A stretch of 64,000 bases of DNA from the NCBI GenBank assembly GCA_014360015.1, contig JACIYJ010000005.1, positions 124,001 to 188,000 of the forward strand, read 5' to 3'. The stretch comes from Candidatus Aminicenantota bacterium (GTDB lineage: Bacteria; Acidobacteriota; Aminicenantia; Aminicenantales; Saccharicenantaceae). The translations under genes and the position numbers were made by a program. Within the stretch, counting starts at the first letter, position 1, and each line of letters starts with the position of its first letter. The notes under the pieces were generated by a model that saw only the letters and a list, made by a program, of their open reading frames with translations, was not told the origin of the DNA and ran no database searches. This document shows, piece after piece, positions 1 through 8,978 of the stretch.

Positions 1-1416
1 AGAACCTATTTTGAACTAAAGCAGCTTTTAGAAAGGAAAATTAAGGTTACGGTCAGAGCCATAGTTAAAAGCCAGATGGTTCCATATAAGGAAGAAATGG
101 CTGTAGGTTTGATTAAAGGCAGCGAGAAACCCGAAGAAGAACTGGTTCTTACCGCCCATCTTTTTGAAGGCTTTGCTAAACAAGGGGCCAATGATGATGC
201 CAGCGGTTGTGTGGCCATTCTGGAAGCTGGCCGGGTGATTAAAAAGTTGATAGCTGACGGCAAAATCCCGCCCCTCAAACGCTCAATAAGATTTTTGTTT
301 GTCCCAGAAATTTCTGGAACCAGAGCCTACATACAGAAATATCCGGAAATTGCTAAACGGTTTTTTGCCAACCTCAATGAAGATATGGTGGGTGAAGCCT
401 TGGTCAAAAACCTGAGCGCCTTCCGCTTGGAAACCACGCCTTATTCTTTGCCGACCTATCTTAATGACGTGGTGGCTTCGTTTGTGGAATGGATGGGGGC
501 GAGTCAGCGAATTGCTCAGGATGCGGGCTGGAAAGGTCTGGCTGTACTCTCCCCGGCTGGCAGCCGTGACCCGTTTTATTACACCATTGACCGCTTTTCT
601 GGCGGTAGCGACCACATAGTTTTTATAGATGGTGCGGTCAGGATACCGGCGGTTATGTTTATCTGCTGGCCGGATATGTGGTACCACACCAGCGGCGACT
701 TACCCGATAAATCTGACTCCACCCAGCTCAAAAGAGTAGTGACTTTGACTGTGGCTACAGCCATTTTCTTAGCCAACGCCGGTCCGGAAGAGGCTAAAGC
801 TATTTTAAATGAAGTTTCTTCCCGTGGAATGAAGCGCTTAGGTGAAGAGAAAGGGCGGGCTGAGGATATGATTCTCAAGGCTGAAGGCAAAAACCTGGCT
901 ACAGCCAGGAAAGAAGCGGTGAATATAGTGGAGCAGGCTTTTCTGAGGGAGAAAGAAGCTCTCTCTTCAGCTAAGTTTTTTGCCGGAAAATGCCCGGTTT
1001 TTGCCAGGATGTTAAAAACTAAGCTGGCCAGTCTTGGTGAGTTAAAAGAAGCCTGGCTGAAAGAATTAGAAACAACATATCAGCTGGCCTGTGCAGAGAA
1101 AAAAGTCAAGCCGGAAAAACTGACTCTGAGCCCGGAGGAAATCCGGTTGAGCAAAATGATACCAGTGAGAAAGCCTCAAAGCCAGGCCCTCGACCCATGG
1201 GTGGCGATGATGAGGCTGAGGGAGATGAACCTCCAGGTTTCACCTCTGATTTATCGGGCAGAATTTGAACTCCGGAATTTTATCGACGGAAAGCGCTCAA
1301 TTCTGGATATCAGGAACGCCGCTTCTGCCGAATATGACCCACTGCCGCTTGGGGATGTGGAGAAATATTTCCAGGCTCTGGAAAAGGCCGGACTGGTAGA
1401 AATTAAAAAGAAGTAG
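1..1416 (+). CDS. M28-family zinc aminopeptidase-like protein (5' truncated by window edge)
   Basis: The frame is open from base 1, so the gene begins upstream of the window; the first internal ATG at 76 is only a convenience. The visible part has the M28 metal-ligand series in order: a His in TAHLFEG, Asp in GANDDASG, a Glu in FVPEISGT, Asp in NEDMVG and a late His in WYHTSGD, so both zinc sites look intact. About 200 further residues follow the peptidase fold, ending in a small helical, winged-helix-like segment. The family removes N-terminal residues from peptides; DUF4910-type M28 proteins are the closest group I recall. Because the start is missing I cannot say whether it is exported. 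No clear terminator follows it. Confidence 0.82.
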   Translation, partial: RTYFELKQLLERKIKVTVRAIVKSQMVPYKEEMAVGLIKGSEKPEEELVLTAHLFEGFAKQGANDDASGCVAILEAGRVIKKLIADGKIPPLKRSIRFLFVPEISGTRAYIQKYPEIAKRFFANLNEDMVGEALVKNLSAFRLETTPYSLPTYLNDVVASFVEWMGASQRIAQDAGWKGLAVLSPAGSRDPFYYTIDRFSGGSDHIVFIDGAVRIPAVMFICWPDMWYHTSGDLPDKSDSTQLKRVVTLTVATAIFLANAGPEEAKAILNEVSSRGMKRLGEEKGRAEDMILKAEGKNLATARKEAVNIVEQAFLREKEALSSAKFFAGKCPVFARMLKTKLASLGELKEAWLKELETTYQLACAEKKVKPEKLTLSPEEIRLSKMIPVRKPQSQALDPWVAMMRLREMNLQVSPLIYRAEFELRNFIDGKRSILDIRNAASAEYDPLPLGDVEKYFQALEKAGLVEIKKK

Positions 1417-1705
1417 ATTTAATCGAGTTAAAAATTTATCAGGAAATCAAAACAGTCTGAAAATTTAACTGCAAGGTCACCTGCCCTAAAAAAGGCGGAG
1501 AACTTTCTGGGATGAAGTATTTTTCTAATGAAAATGGATGTACCGGCTTTAACAATTTATATTGATTCGCCTTTTTCAACCAAAGATAGATAATTTGCTT
1601 GCTCTAATAAATTTAGAACACTCATCAATTTTTAGATTTTACTTCTAAAAATTTCGATTTCATCAAAAAGAGGCTTGTTCGGCTTGATTTTCTGGAAAGT
1701 CAGAT

Positions 1706-2305
1706 TTACTTCCCGTAAAGTTTGCTCAACACATTAATCAGGTCAAGGTTTTTCTCAACTTCGATAAGCTGGATTTTCTTTGACTGAGCTATGGTGGTAA
1801 ACCGGCCGTCAGCATTGCCTTCTTTGTTGATTAAAAGAATATCGGAGTTGGGGGCCACGGCATCAATGCTCTGTTCATCGGTGGTGTCTCCGGCTGCTGC
1901 CCCCTGAGCTCTTCGTTTCATCCCTTCCACATGGGCGCCGACTATCGTGATTCCCTGTTTCTTGGCTTCCTGAATCAGCTGGGAAATTCTTTTAATTTCA
2001 TCGTCTATAGAAATTCCAGCAGCGCCCATGCCTTTAAGGCTGGCCCCCATGACAATGATGATTGAGCCATAAGGCGTGCCGCTTTCCTTTTTTTTCTGGA
2101 GGTCAGCCGCTGTGGCTAAGGGAGCCAGGTCAAAGGGAATGTTAAGCTTTTGTAGCACTACTTTAATGATCACTGGACCCGGACTTTGGCCGCAGGAAGT
2201 CAGCAAAACAGGTTCCTTAGCTGCGGGCAGGGACTGGGCCAGAATTGCCTTAGCTGGTAATAAGAAGAACGACACCAACAATAACAGAGCTATTATTTTT
2301 TTCAT
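1706..2305 (-). CDS. Small secreted protein, DUF6305-like
   Basis: About 199 residues with a clean Sec signal peptide (Lys-Lys, hydrophobic stretch, cut after AILAQ). I place the start at the second in-frame ATG (2305) because AGGAG lies 6 bases before it, whereas it abuts the earlier ATG at 2311. The mature part alternates beta strands and helices (LLTSCGQSPGP near the N-terminus, then a GSIIIVMGASLKGMGAAGI segment), like a Rossmann-type fold, and carries one conserved-looking SCGQSPG motif. This resembles the family labelled DUF6305, for which no biochemical role is known to me. It stands alone between converging spacers. Function unknown. Confidence 0.72.
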   Translation of the reverse strand: MKKIIALLLLVSFFLLPAKAILAQSLPAAKEPVLLTSCGQSPGPVIIKVVLQKLNIPFDLAPLATAADLQKKKESGTPYGSIIIVMGASLKGMGAAGISIDDEIKRISQLIQEAKKQGITIVGAHVEGMKRRAQGAAAGDTTDEQSIDAVAPNSDILLINKEGNADGRFTTIAQSKKIQLIEVEKNLDLINVLSKLYGK

Positions 2306-2700
2306 ATTCATCTCCTGTCTCTAATATCCATAAATAACAGATTAAGTTTAAGTCAGCTTCAGAATAAAATCAAACCCGAGCATTTTTTTCGGGAATAAAT
2401 TATCTGAATTCATTTTAGTTCTGAGATCATAATATCATGATTGGTACTTATAAATTTCATCTAAGATGAATTTTTAAATCACCTGGTGACTGCCTGAAGT
2501 GATAGGTGCTTGTTATTAATTTGAAGGCCATAAATTTAAAAATCCAGCTAAGGACCATTATTTACCCTGGCTCTTTTCTCTTAGCTGAAAATTTTAGACC
2601 AGCTATATAAGCAGGTAGAAAAGAGAAGAATTTTTCAGATAAACTCAGAATTGAGATTTTATGGAAGGGAAGAAAACTGAGATGCGGATTGACCAGTCTT
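2306..2700. other. Intergenic spacer without recognisable content
   Basis: About 395 A+T-rich bases between the divergent-side neighbours. I see a weak six-pair hairpin (TTCATC/GATGAA near 2456-2471) and no ORF with a ribosome binding site, no RNA gene and no repeat. Confidence 0.5.
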
Positions 2701-3435
2701 TCACTCCTGTTCGGAGCTTACAGGACCCAGAAATTTTTTGAGGGTCTGAGCGTTGAAGACAGCATGAGCTTGGTAATCATTGTTAAAATAAATATAGACT
2801 TCTTTAGCTCTGATTCGGTTGATAGTTTCAGCCCATTTTTTTAATTCCTCATCCGAATACCGATAGCGATAGCCGCCGGTAATGCCGTGAAAACGAAAAT
2901 AAGCCACTTCTGAAGTAACCACAACATCTGAGGGAACTCGGGTTGATGAGACCACGCAAAAAATGGCTTTATGGTTGGACATCAGATGGTAAACTTCCGG
3001 GGCATACCAGCTCGGATGCCGAAATTCCACCACATGATTGAAACCTGCGGGTAGAACTTTTAAGAAAGATTCAAGAAGGTCCAGGTTTTTAGTCAGAGAA
3101 GGTGGAAGCTGGTAAAGGAGACAACCACCCTTTTTCCCCAGTTGCCTGGCTAAAAAAGCAAAATGCTCTAAATCATGCTCTACTTTATGCAATTTTTTTA
3201 TGTGGGTAATCTGCCGGCTGGCTTTCAGGCTAAATTTAAAATTGTCCGGCGTTTTTTTAGCCCAAGACCTTAAGGTCTCGGGCCTGGGCGACCGGTAGAA
3301 GGTCATATTAATTTCGACCGCGTCAAAATTTCGAGAGTAAAATTCAAGCCAGTCCTGAGATCTTAGCTCCGGCGGATAGAAAAGAGTCCTCCAGCCCGGA
3401 TAACTCCAGCCGGAAGTACCGATATAGATTTTCAT
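2701..3435 (-). CDS. DUF72 (YecE-like) TIM-barrel protein
   Basis: 244 residues beginning with the family signature IYIGTSGWSYPGW, followed by NFDAVEINMTFYRSP, FKFSLKASRQITH, GGCLLYQLPPS and FRFHGITGGYRYRYSDEEL, all typical of the DUF72/YecE family, which has a TIM-barrel fold. The length is that of the family. Its biochemical activity is not established; structural similarity to xylose-isomerase-like barrels has been noted. The start at 3435 has no convincing Shine-Dalgarno sequence. It is monocistronic here. Confidence 0.9.
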   Translation of the reverse strand: MKIYIGTSGWSYPGWRTLFYPPELRSQDWLEFYSRNFDAVEINMTFYRSPRPETLRSWAKKTPDNFKFSLKASRQITHIKKLHKVEHDLEHFAFLARQLGKKGGCLLYQLPPSLTKNLDLLESFLKVLPAGFNHVVEFRHPSWYAPEVYHLMSNHKAIFCVVSSTRVPSDVVVTSEVAYFRFHGITGGYRYRYSDEELKKWAETINRIRAKEVYIYFNNDYQAHAVFNAQTLKKFLGPVSSEQE

Positions 3436-3606
3436 TGTGGTCTGAATTTAATTTATTCAGAATAAAGCTTAAAATCAACAAAAACTTCAAGATCAATCTC
3501 ATGAATTTTGCCAGAAAATTTTCAAAAGCAGACACCCCCTGAAGAGAGAGGAGCAATACTTTTAAAGTCAAGAAGGATTTTACTTTGTCTGAGGTGAGAC
3601 TGCTTT

Positions 3607-3635
3607 TTGACAGGTGATTTTTTTTGTGTTAAATT
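3607..3635 (+). promoter_or_regulatory. Candidate sigma-70 promoter of hppA
   Basis: A perfect -35 TTGACA (3607-3612), 17-base spacer, and a weaker -10 TAAATT (3630-3635). The leader to the ATG at 3712 is about 70 bases and ends in a very strong ribosome binding site, GGGAGGAGG. Confidence 0.5.
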
Positions 3636-3711
3636 TACCGCTAAAAATGAGGCGAGGAATAGGTTTAAGAATCAATAAATTAGTCCATTTCTGAGCGGGA
3701 GGAGGAATAAA

Positions 3712-5898
3712 ATGCTTAATCCTATTTTCTGGGTGGCCCCTCTGGCATCCATTTCAGCTCTATTTTTTGCCTGGCTATTTTATCACCAGATGAAGAAAAA
3801 GAGTGAAGGAACAGAGAGAATGGCTCAGATCGCCTCTTATGTCAGAAAGGGGGCGATGGCTTACCTCAAACAGCAGTATAAAGTTGTGGCCATAGTTTTT
3901 GTTTGTTTGATAATCCTTCTGGCTTTTATGGCTTTTGTTCTGAAAGTCCAGAATAAATGGGTGCCCGTGGCCTTCCTGACCGGTGGCTTTTTCTCCGGTC
4001 TGGCCGGCTTTTTCGGGATGAAGACCGCCACTTACGCCTCAGCCAGAACGGCCAACGCTGCCCGGAATTCCTTAGACAGTGCTTTAAAGATTGCCTTTAG
4101 AAGTGGTGCGGTGATGGGGTTGGTAGTGGTTGGTTTGGCCCTTCTGGATATTTCTCTGTGGTTTTTGATCTTAAAACATTTTTATCCGATCTCTGACGAG
4201 CATAATCTGATTTTGATAACTACCACTATGCTGACTTTTGGTATGGGTGCTTCGACTCAGGCTCTGTTTGCTCGTGTCGGCGGTGGAATTTACACCAAAG
4301 CAGCAGATGTCGGCGCTGACCTGGTGGGAAAAGTCGAATCCAACATTCCCGAAGACGACCCCAGAAACCCTGCGGTTATCGCTGATAATGTTGGCGACAA
4401 CGTGGGCGATGTGGCCGGTATGGGCGCTGACCTTTATGAATCTTATGCCGGCTCAATTCTGGCTACGGCAGCGCTTGGAGCTTCAGCCTTTGTCGGGCAG
4501 GGAGCCCTGCAGCTCAATGCTGTCATCGCTCCTATGGCCATTGCTGGTATAGGCACCATTCTGTCCATCCTGGGAATTTTCTTTGTTAAGACTAAAGAGG
4601 GAGCGACCCAGAAAGACTTAATCAACGCTCTTGGTCGTGGAATAAATGCCAGTTCTGTTTTTATCGTCATCCTGTCTTATTTTATTATCCGCTTTCTGAA
4701 ACTGCCCATCGGTATGTGGCTGGCCTTGGTTTCTGGCTTAGCTGCTGGCATAGCCATCGGCAAATCTACCGAGTATTTCACTTCTCATTCCTTCAAGCCC
4801 ACCCGAAAAATTGCTCAAAGTGCTACCACCGGAGCGGCTACGGTTATCATTTCGGGCATAGGAACCGGAATGCTCTCAACTTCTATTCCGGTCATTTCAG
4901 TGGCGGCCGGAACGGTGCTGGCTTATCTTTTTGCTTCTAATTTTAACCTGCTCGATGTCGGTCATGGCCTTTATGGCATAGGCATAGCTGCCGTGGGTAT
5001 GTTGTCAACCTTGGGTATCACTCTGGCTACAGATGCTTACGGACCCATAGCTGATAACGCCGGCGGTAATGCCCAGATGAGCAATCTCGAGCCAGAAGTC
5101 AGGCACCGCACCGATGCGCTCGATGCCCTCGGCAACACCACAGCAGCCACCGGTAAAGGCTTTGCCATTGGTTCAGCGGCGCTCACGGCTCTGGCCCTCC
5201 TGGCTTCCTATGTAGAAGAGCTCAAAGTCGGTCTGCTGCGCATTGGCCAGAACACTCTCCAAATGGTTGACGGTACGGTGATTGAGACGGCTAAGGCTGG
5301 ATTCCTGGATTTTATGAATTATTTTCGGGTGACGTTGATGAACCCGATTGTTCTGGTCGGGATGTTCCTCGGCTCGATGATGGCTTTTGTTTTCTGCGGT
5401 CTGACCATGATGGCTGTGGGTAAAGCTGCCGGCAAAATGGTTGATGAAGTCCGGCGTCAGTTCAAGGAAATTCCAGGTGTCTGGGAAGGGACCGCGGAGC
5501 CTGACTATGCCCGATGTGTGGCCATCTCGACCAAAGGTGCGCAGAAAGCGATGATGGTGCCTTCGCTCTTGGCTATCATCGTTCCTGTAGTGACCGGTCT
5601 TCTGCTCGGTGTAGGCGGAGTTATGGGCTTACTGATCGGGGCCACTTCGACCGGTTTTGTCCTGGCTGTTTTTATGGCCAATGCCGGTGGAGCCTGGGAC
5701 AATGCCAAGAAATTCATTGAGGAAGGAAATCTTGGTGGTAAAGGTTCATCCGCTCACAAAGCAGCCGTTGTTGGCGATACCGTCGGCGACCCGTTCAAAG
5801 ACACTTCCGGGCCCAGCTTAAACATTCTGATTAAGCTGATGAGCATGGTTTCCATTGTTATGGCCGGGTTGACCGTGGCCTTTTCTTTGATTAAGTGA
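3712..5898 (+). CDS. hppA: Membrane-bound ion-translocating pyrophosphatase, K+-dependent, probably Na+-pumping
   Basis: 728 residues, about 16 membrane segments. The pyrophosphate/Mg site is intact: [11 protein letters not shown], then [19 protein letters not shown], and late in the protein [24 protein letters not shown]. It hydrolyses pyrophosphate in the cytoplasm and exports a cation across the inner membrane. Two markers allow subtype assignment. In [10 protein letters not shown] the residue that is Lys in K+-independent enzymes is Ala, as in K+-dependent ones. In [11 protein letters not shown] the gate glutamate sits at the position used by Na+-pumping members rather than the shifted position of plant H+ pumps. 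I infer a K+-dependent Na+ pump; Na+/H+ co-pumping cannot be excluded. Monocistronic, very strong ribosome binding site. Confidence 0.97.
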   Translation: MLNPIFWVAPLASISALFFAWLFYHQMKKKSEGTERMAQIASYVRKGAMAYLKQQYKVVAIVFVCLIILLAFMAFVLKVQNKWVPVAFLTGGFFSGLAGFFGMKTATYASARTANAARNSLDSALKIAFRSGAVMGLVVVGLALLDISLWFLILKHFYPISDEHNLILITTTMLTFGMGASTQALFARVGGGIYTKAADVGADLVGKVESNIPEDDPRNPAVIADNVGDNVGDVAGMGADLYESYAGSILATAALGASAFVGQGALQLNAVIAPMAIAGIGTILSILGIFFVKTKEGATQKDLINALGRGINASSVFIVILSYFIIRFLKLPIGMWLALVSGLAAGIAIGKSTEYFTSHSFKPTRKIAQSATTGAATVIISGIGTGMLSTSIPVISVAAGTVLAYLFASNFNLLDVGHGLYGIGIAAVGMLSTLGITLATDAYGPIADNAGGNAQMSNLEPEVRHRTDALDALGNTTAATGKGFAIGSAALTALALLASYVEELKVGLLRIGQNTLQMVDGTVIETAKAGFLDFMNYFRVTLMNPIVLVGMFLGSMMAFVFCGLTMMAVGKAAGKMVDEVRRQFKEIPGVWEGTAEPDYARCVAISTKGAQKAMMVPSLLAIIVPVVTGLLLGVGGVMGLLIGATSTGFVLAVFMANAGGAWDNAKKFIEEGNLGGKGSSAHKAAVVGDTVGDPFKDTSGPSLNILIKLMSMVSIVMAGLTVAFSLIK

Positions 5899-5982
5899 AC
5901 TCACATAAAAAGCAGTCAAGAATAAAATAGAGCTTGAGAATTGAAGACCAGAACAGGCAACGAAGATTTCAGGGAGGGGGAT

Positions 5983-7647
5983 ATGATTCTATCTAAGGTC
6001 CGGGTATATCTTTCTGCTGGCAGAATTTTGCTCTCGGTTATTATTCTCAACATTCTTTTCTTTTCAGGATGCTTTAAAGAAAAAACAGTTTCTGAAGTAA
6101 CTCCGGAAGAGCTCTTAGCACACGTCCGAATTCTTTCAGATGACATTTATGAAGGCCGGGGTCTGGGTAGTCGCGGTATTGAGCTGGCCGCCAATTATAT
6201 TGAAGATTATTTTAAGCAATTTAGGTTACTTCCTTTCTTCGGAGAGAGCTATCGTCAGTCTTTCACTTTAATCGGCATCCAGCCAGACCTTAAAGCTACC
6301 ATGGAAATCATTCCACCCAAAAAGAGCAAGTACCAAGCGGCCATAAATCCGGTTTTGCTTGATGAGTTCGTGGTCAAATCTGAACGGGAAGATTGCCCGG
6401 CTGAGGTTCAGGGTGAGCTGGTTTACTGTGGTTATTTCATCCAGGCACCAGAAAGAAACTGGGACGACATCAAAGGGGTTGATTTAAAAGGCAAGGTGCT
6501 CTTGGTCGAAATCAACGAGCCCGGAAATTATCCCGGCGGAATTTTTGATGGCGAAAATATGACTTATTACGGCCGCTGGGTTTATAAATTTGAGAAAGCC
6601 ACCGAACTGGGGGCAGCCGGAATTCTCATCATCCACAATGATAGAGGGGCCACTTACGGCTGGAGTGTGGTCCGCAATTCCTGGGCTAAGGAATCTTTCT
6701 TTCTGCCTGAAAAAACCAGAACGCTTTATTTTCAGGGCTGGGTGACCCAGGGGTTGGCCGAAAAGATTTTTGAAGCGGCAGGAGTTGACCGTCAGAAACT
6801 TCTGGCGGAAGCAGAGACTCCCGGTTTTACTCCTAAGCCGCTTGGCCTGAAGATCAAGGTCAATCAGAAGCCAACTTTCAAGCAGGTCAGGGGAGAAAAC
6901 GTCGCTGGCTGGTTAAGGAGTCTGAAGCCTGAAGCTAAGGATAAATACATAATTTTTTCCGCTCATTACGACCACCTGGGCAAAGATCCCAACCTTCAGG
7001 GGGATCAGATTTATAACGGGGCGGTAGATAACTGTTCGGCCACAGCCTGTCTTCTAGCTCTGGCCTCATATTACTCCCAGTTCAGGGGCGAACTGCCGGC
7101 GAATCTGGTGTTTGTGGCGGTCACGGCTGAAGAACAGAACCTTTTAGGCTCGGATTATTTTGCTTCACATCTGCCGATTCCCAATTCTTCAGTCTTAGCC
7201 AATATCAATTTTGAGATGACCAACGTCTGGGGTGAAACTGAAGATGTTTATGCCATTGGAGCCCGACTTTCTGACTTAGATGATATTTGCCGGCAAGCTG
7301 CAGAAAAGCTCGGCTATCAATACACCCCGGAGCGCGGCGGAAATTACGGCTTCTTTTTCCGCTCTGACCAGCTTAGCTTTGCCCGGCATGGAATTCCAGC
7401 GGTCTGGTTGCATGAAGGAGTTGTTTCAAAAGGGCCAGACAAAAACAGGGTTTTAAGAAAATCAGAAGAATATCTGAAGTTTAAATATCATCAAGTTACG
7501 GATGAAATGGAAGATGATTGGGATATGAGTGGAGCTATCCAGCTCATCCGCTGGGCCAGGGAAATTGTCAACCTCCTCGGGCAGCAGGAAAAGCTGCCTC
7601 AGTTTAAACCGGGCAGCGCTTTCCAAAGACCAGTCAGGAATGAGTAA
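5983..7647 (+). CDS. M28-family zinc peptidase, lipoprotein
   Basis: I choose the ATG at 5983, preceded by GGGAGGGGG, over an in-frame TTG at 5941. The resulting 554-residue protein starts with a lipoprotein signal peptide ending in LFFSGC (lipidated Cys30), so it is anchored to a membrane facing the periplasm or outside. Residues about 90-290 include a PA-like insert; the M28 core follows with FSAHYDHLG, GAVDNCSAT, VTAEEQNLLGS, INFEMTN and a final histidine in KYHQVTD. In the second motif the usual second Asp is Asn (VDNCSA), which is common in this subfamily. Predicted to act as an aminopeptidase or carboxypeptidase on external peptides. It follows hppA by 84 bases with no visible terminator. 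Confidence 0.92.
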   Translation: MILSKVRVYLSAGRILLSVIILNILFFSGCFKEKTVSEVTPEELLAHVRILSDDIYEGRGLGSRGIELAANYIEDYFKQFRLLPFFGESYRQSFTLIGIQPDLKATMEIIPPKKSKYQAAINPVLLDEFVVKSEREDCPAEVQGELVYCGYFIQAPERNWDDIKGVDLKGKVLLVEINEPGNYPGGIFDGENMTYYGRWVYKFEKATELGAAGILIIHNDRGATYGWSVVRNSWAKESFFLPEKTRTLYFQGWVTQGLAEKIFEAAGVDRQKLLAEAETPGFTPKPLGLKIKVNQKPTFKQVRGENVAGWLRSLKPEAKDKYIIFSAHYDHLGKDPNLQGDQIYNGAVDNCSATACLLALASYYSQFRGELPANLVFVAVTAEEQNLLGSDYFASHLPIPNSSVLANINFEMTNVWGETEDVYAIGARLSDLDDICRQAAEKLGYQYTPERGGNYGFFFRSDQLSFARHGIPAVWLHEGVVSKGPDKNRVLRKSEEYLKFKYHQVTDEMEDDWDMSGAIQLIRWAREIVNLLGQQEKLPQFKPGSAFQRPVRNE

Positions 7648-7661
7648 TTTTCATCGGATAG

Positions 7662-7689
7662 TTGCAAAACTGCGGTTTTGTGATAAAAT
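7662..7689 (+). promoter_or_regulatory. Weak candidate promoter of the EIIA-zinc-ribbon gene
   Basis: TTGCAA, 16 bases, TAAAAT, ending 17 bases before the ATG at 7707. The region also contains a six-pair hairpin (CAAAAC/GTTTTG, 7665-7680), so a terminator function for the upstream gene is possible instead. Confidence 0.3.
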
Positions 7690-7706
7690 CATAATCTGAT
7701 TTAAAG

Positions 7707-8660
7707 ATGAATTTAAGAGAAACCTCTTTCGGAGAATTTCTTAAACCCTCTCAGATAATCTTTGAACTTAAGAGCAAAGACAAGTTAGAAGCCATCGAAG
7801 AGCTCCTCGACAGCCTGGTTAAACAGAAACTCATCACCAATAAAAACTTAACGCTGACTCGAATCATCGACCGCGAGAATCTGGAATCGACTGCTCTTGG
7901 ACATGGTATTGCTGTGCCTCACGCTCGAGTTGATACTGAGGGACAGATTGCCGTGGCGGTCGGGAGGTCGGCTGAGGGCATTGACTTTGAGGCCCCTGAC
8001 CAGAAGCCTGTTTACCTTATCATTCTTGTCATCTGGAATCCATCCATTCCCGGTTTATTCAACCATCTTTTCGCCGGCTTAGCCCGGTTTTTGATAAGGC
8101 CGGAAAATCGGGACCGATTATTCAACGCCCGGGATAAAAACGAGCTTTATAGTGTCCTTTCTGAAATTCAGTTTTCCTTCCCGAGAGAAGATAAGATTAT
8201 CAACCGGGCCAGTCTCCTGAAGAAACTTCAGGATATTGAAATCAGGAAGCGCAAAGCACCAAAAGAAATGCAGAAAGAACTCCAGAAGCAGAGCGATTTG
8301 ATCAGGGAAGAGCTGGATGCCTCGCTGCTGGCGCGTTTTGATCTGCTCATGGACCGTTATGGTTATGCGGTGGCGGAAGTGATTGATGGAGTGTGCCAGA
8401 GCTGTAATCTCAATATCTCTACCCAGATGGCTTCAGCCATCGAAGGCAGCAATGACATCTATGTCTGCGAAAATTGCGGAAAATACCTGATTTCGCCGAG
8501 AAAGAAAGAAAAGCCAGCTAAGGAAAAAGAAGAAAAAGAAAAGAAGGAAGAAAAAGGGAAGGCGGGGAAGGAAAGGATTGAAAAGTCCGAGACAGAAAAG
8601 ATAGCAGCAAAAGCCGAAAAAGCCAAAAAGGCCAAGGCTTCTACTAAGAAGAAAAAGTAA
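7707..8660 (+). CDS. PTS EIIA (PtsN-type) domain fused to a C4 zinc ribbon and a Lys/Glu-rich tail
   Basis: Residues 5-155 are a fructose/nitrogen-type EIIA domain; the phosphorylatable histidine is His72 in GIAVPHARVD, matching the E. coli PtsN site. Residues about 165-265 form a helical hairpin followed by a zinc ribbon with Cys230, Cys233, Cys254 and Cys257 (CQSC, CENC), similar to the C-terminal part of the C4-type zinc ribbon (DUF164) proteins. The last 50 residues are almost only Lys, Glu and Ala. PtsN-type EIIA proteins are regulators rather than sugar transporters, and the zinc ribbon plus basic tail suggests nucleic-acid or protein binding. No other PTS genes are in view. The fusion is unusual; the tail is low complexity but in frame. 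Confidence 0.88.
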   Translation: MNLRETSFGEFLKPSQIIFELKSKDKLEAIEELLDSLVKQKLITNKNLTLTRIIDRENLESTALGHGIAVPHARVDTEGQIAVAVGRSAEGIDFEAPDQKPVYLIILVIWNPSIPGLFNHLFAGLARFLIRPENRDRLFNARDKNELYSVLSEIQFSFPREDKIINRASLLKKLQDIEIRKRKAPKEMQKELQKQSDLIREELDASLLARFDLLMDRYGYAVAEVIDGVCQSCNLNISTQMASAIEGSNDIYVCENCGKYLISPRKKEKPAKEKEEKEKKEEKGKAGKERIEKSETEKIAAKAEKAKKAKASTKKKK

Positions 8661-8978
8661 AAAGATAAGATTCACCCCGGTAAAAAAAATTAAAGCAGAA
8701 AGTAAGCCTTCGCATTTTAGCCCAAAAAGTCTTCTGGCAGTGATGTTTTAACCAGACCTGCTTATAGTGATTCATCTTCGGTGGAGGTGATTATTTTTAA
8801 TCTGCGTGAATTTTTTCTTTTTTAGCTATTTTATTTTACCTGCTAAAAACAGCTGGGATTATGACCACAGGAAAGCCAGCTGAAAAACGGGCTGATTTTT
8901 ACCCCGGCTCTGTCGCCATCAAAGATAACCTGGCGAAAGATGACCTTTGCTTTTTAACACCTTTTTATTAAAAGTCCT
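8661..8978. other. Intergenic spacer, convergent
   Basis: About 318 A+T-rich bases between two converging genes. No gene or RNA recognised and no strong terminator hairpin seen. Confidence 0.45.

Noticed and set aside
8500-8657. Lysine/glutamate-codon run as a repeat element
   Set aside because: It is the coding sequence of a low-complexity protein tail in frame with the EIIA-zinc-ribbon gene, not a DNA repeat family.
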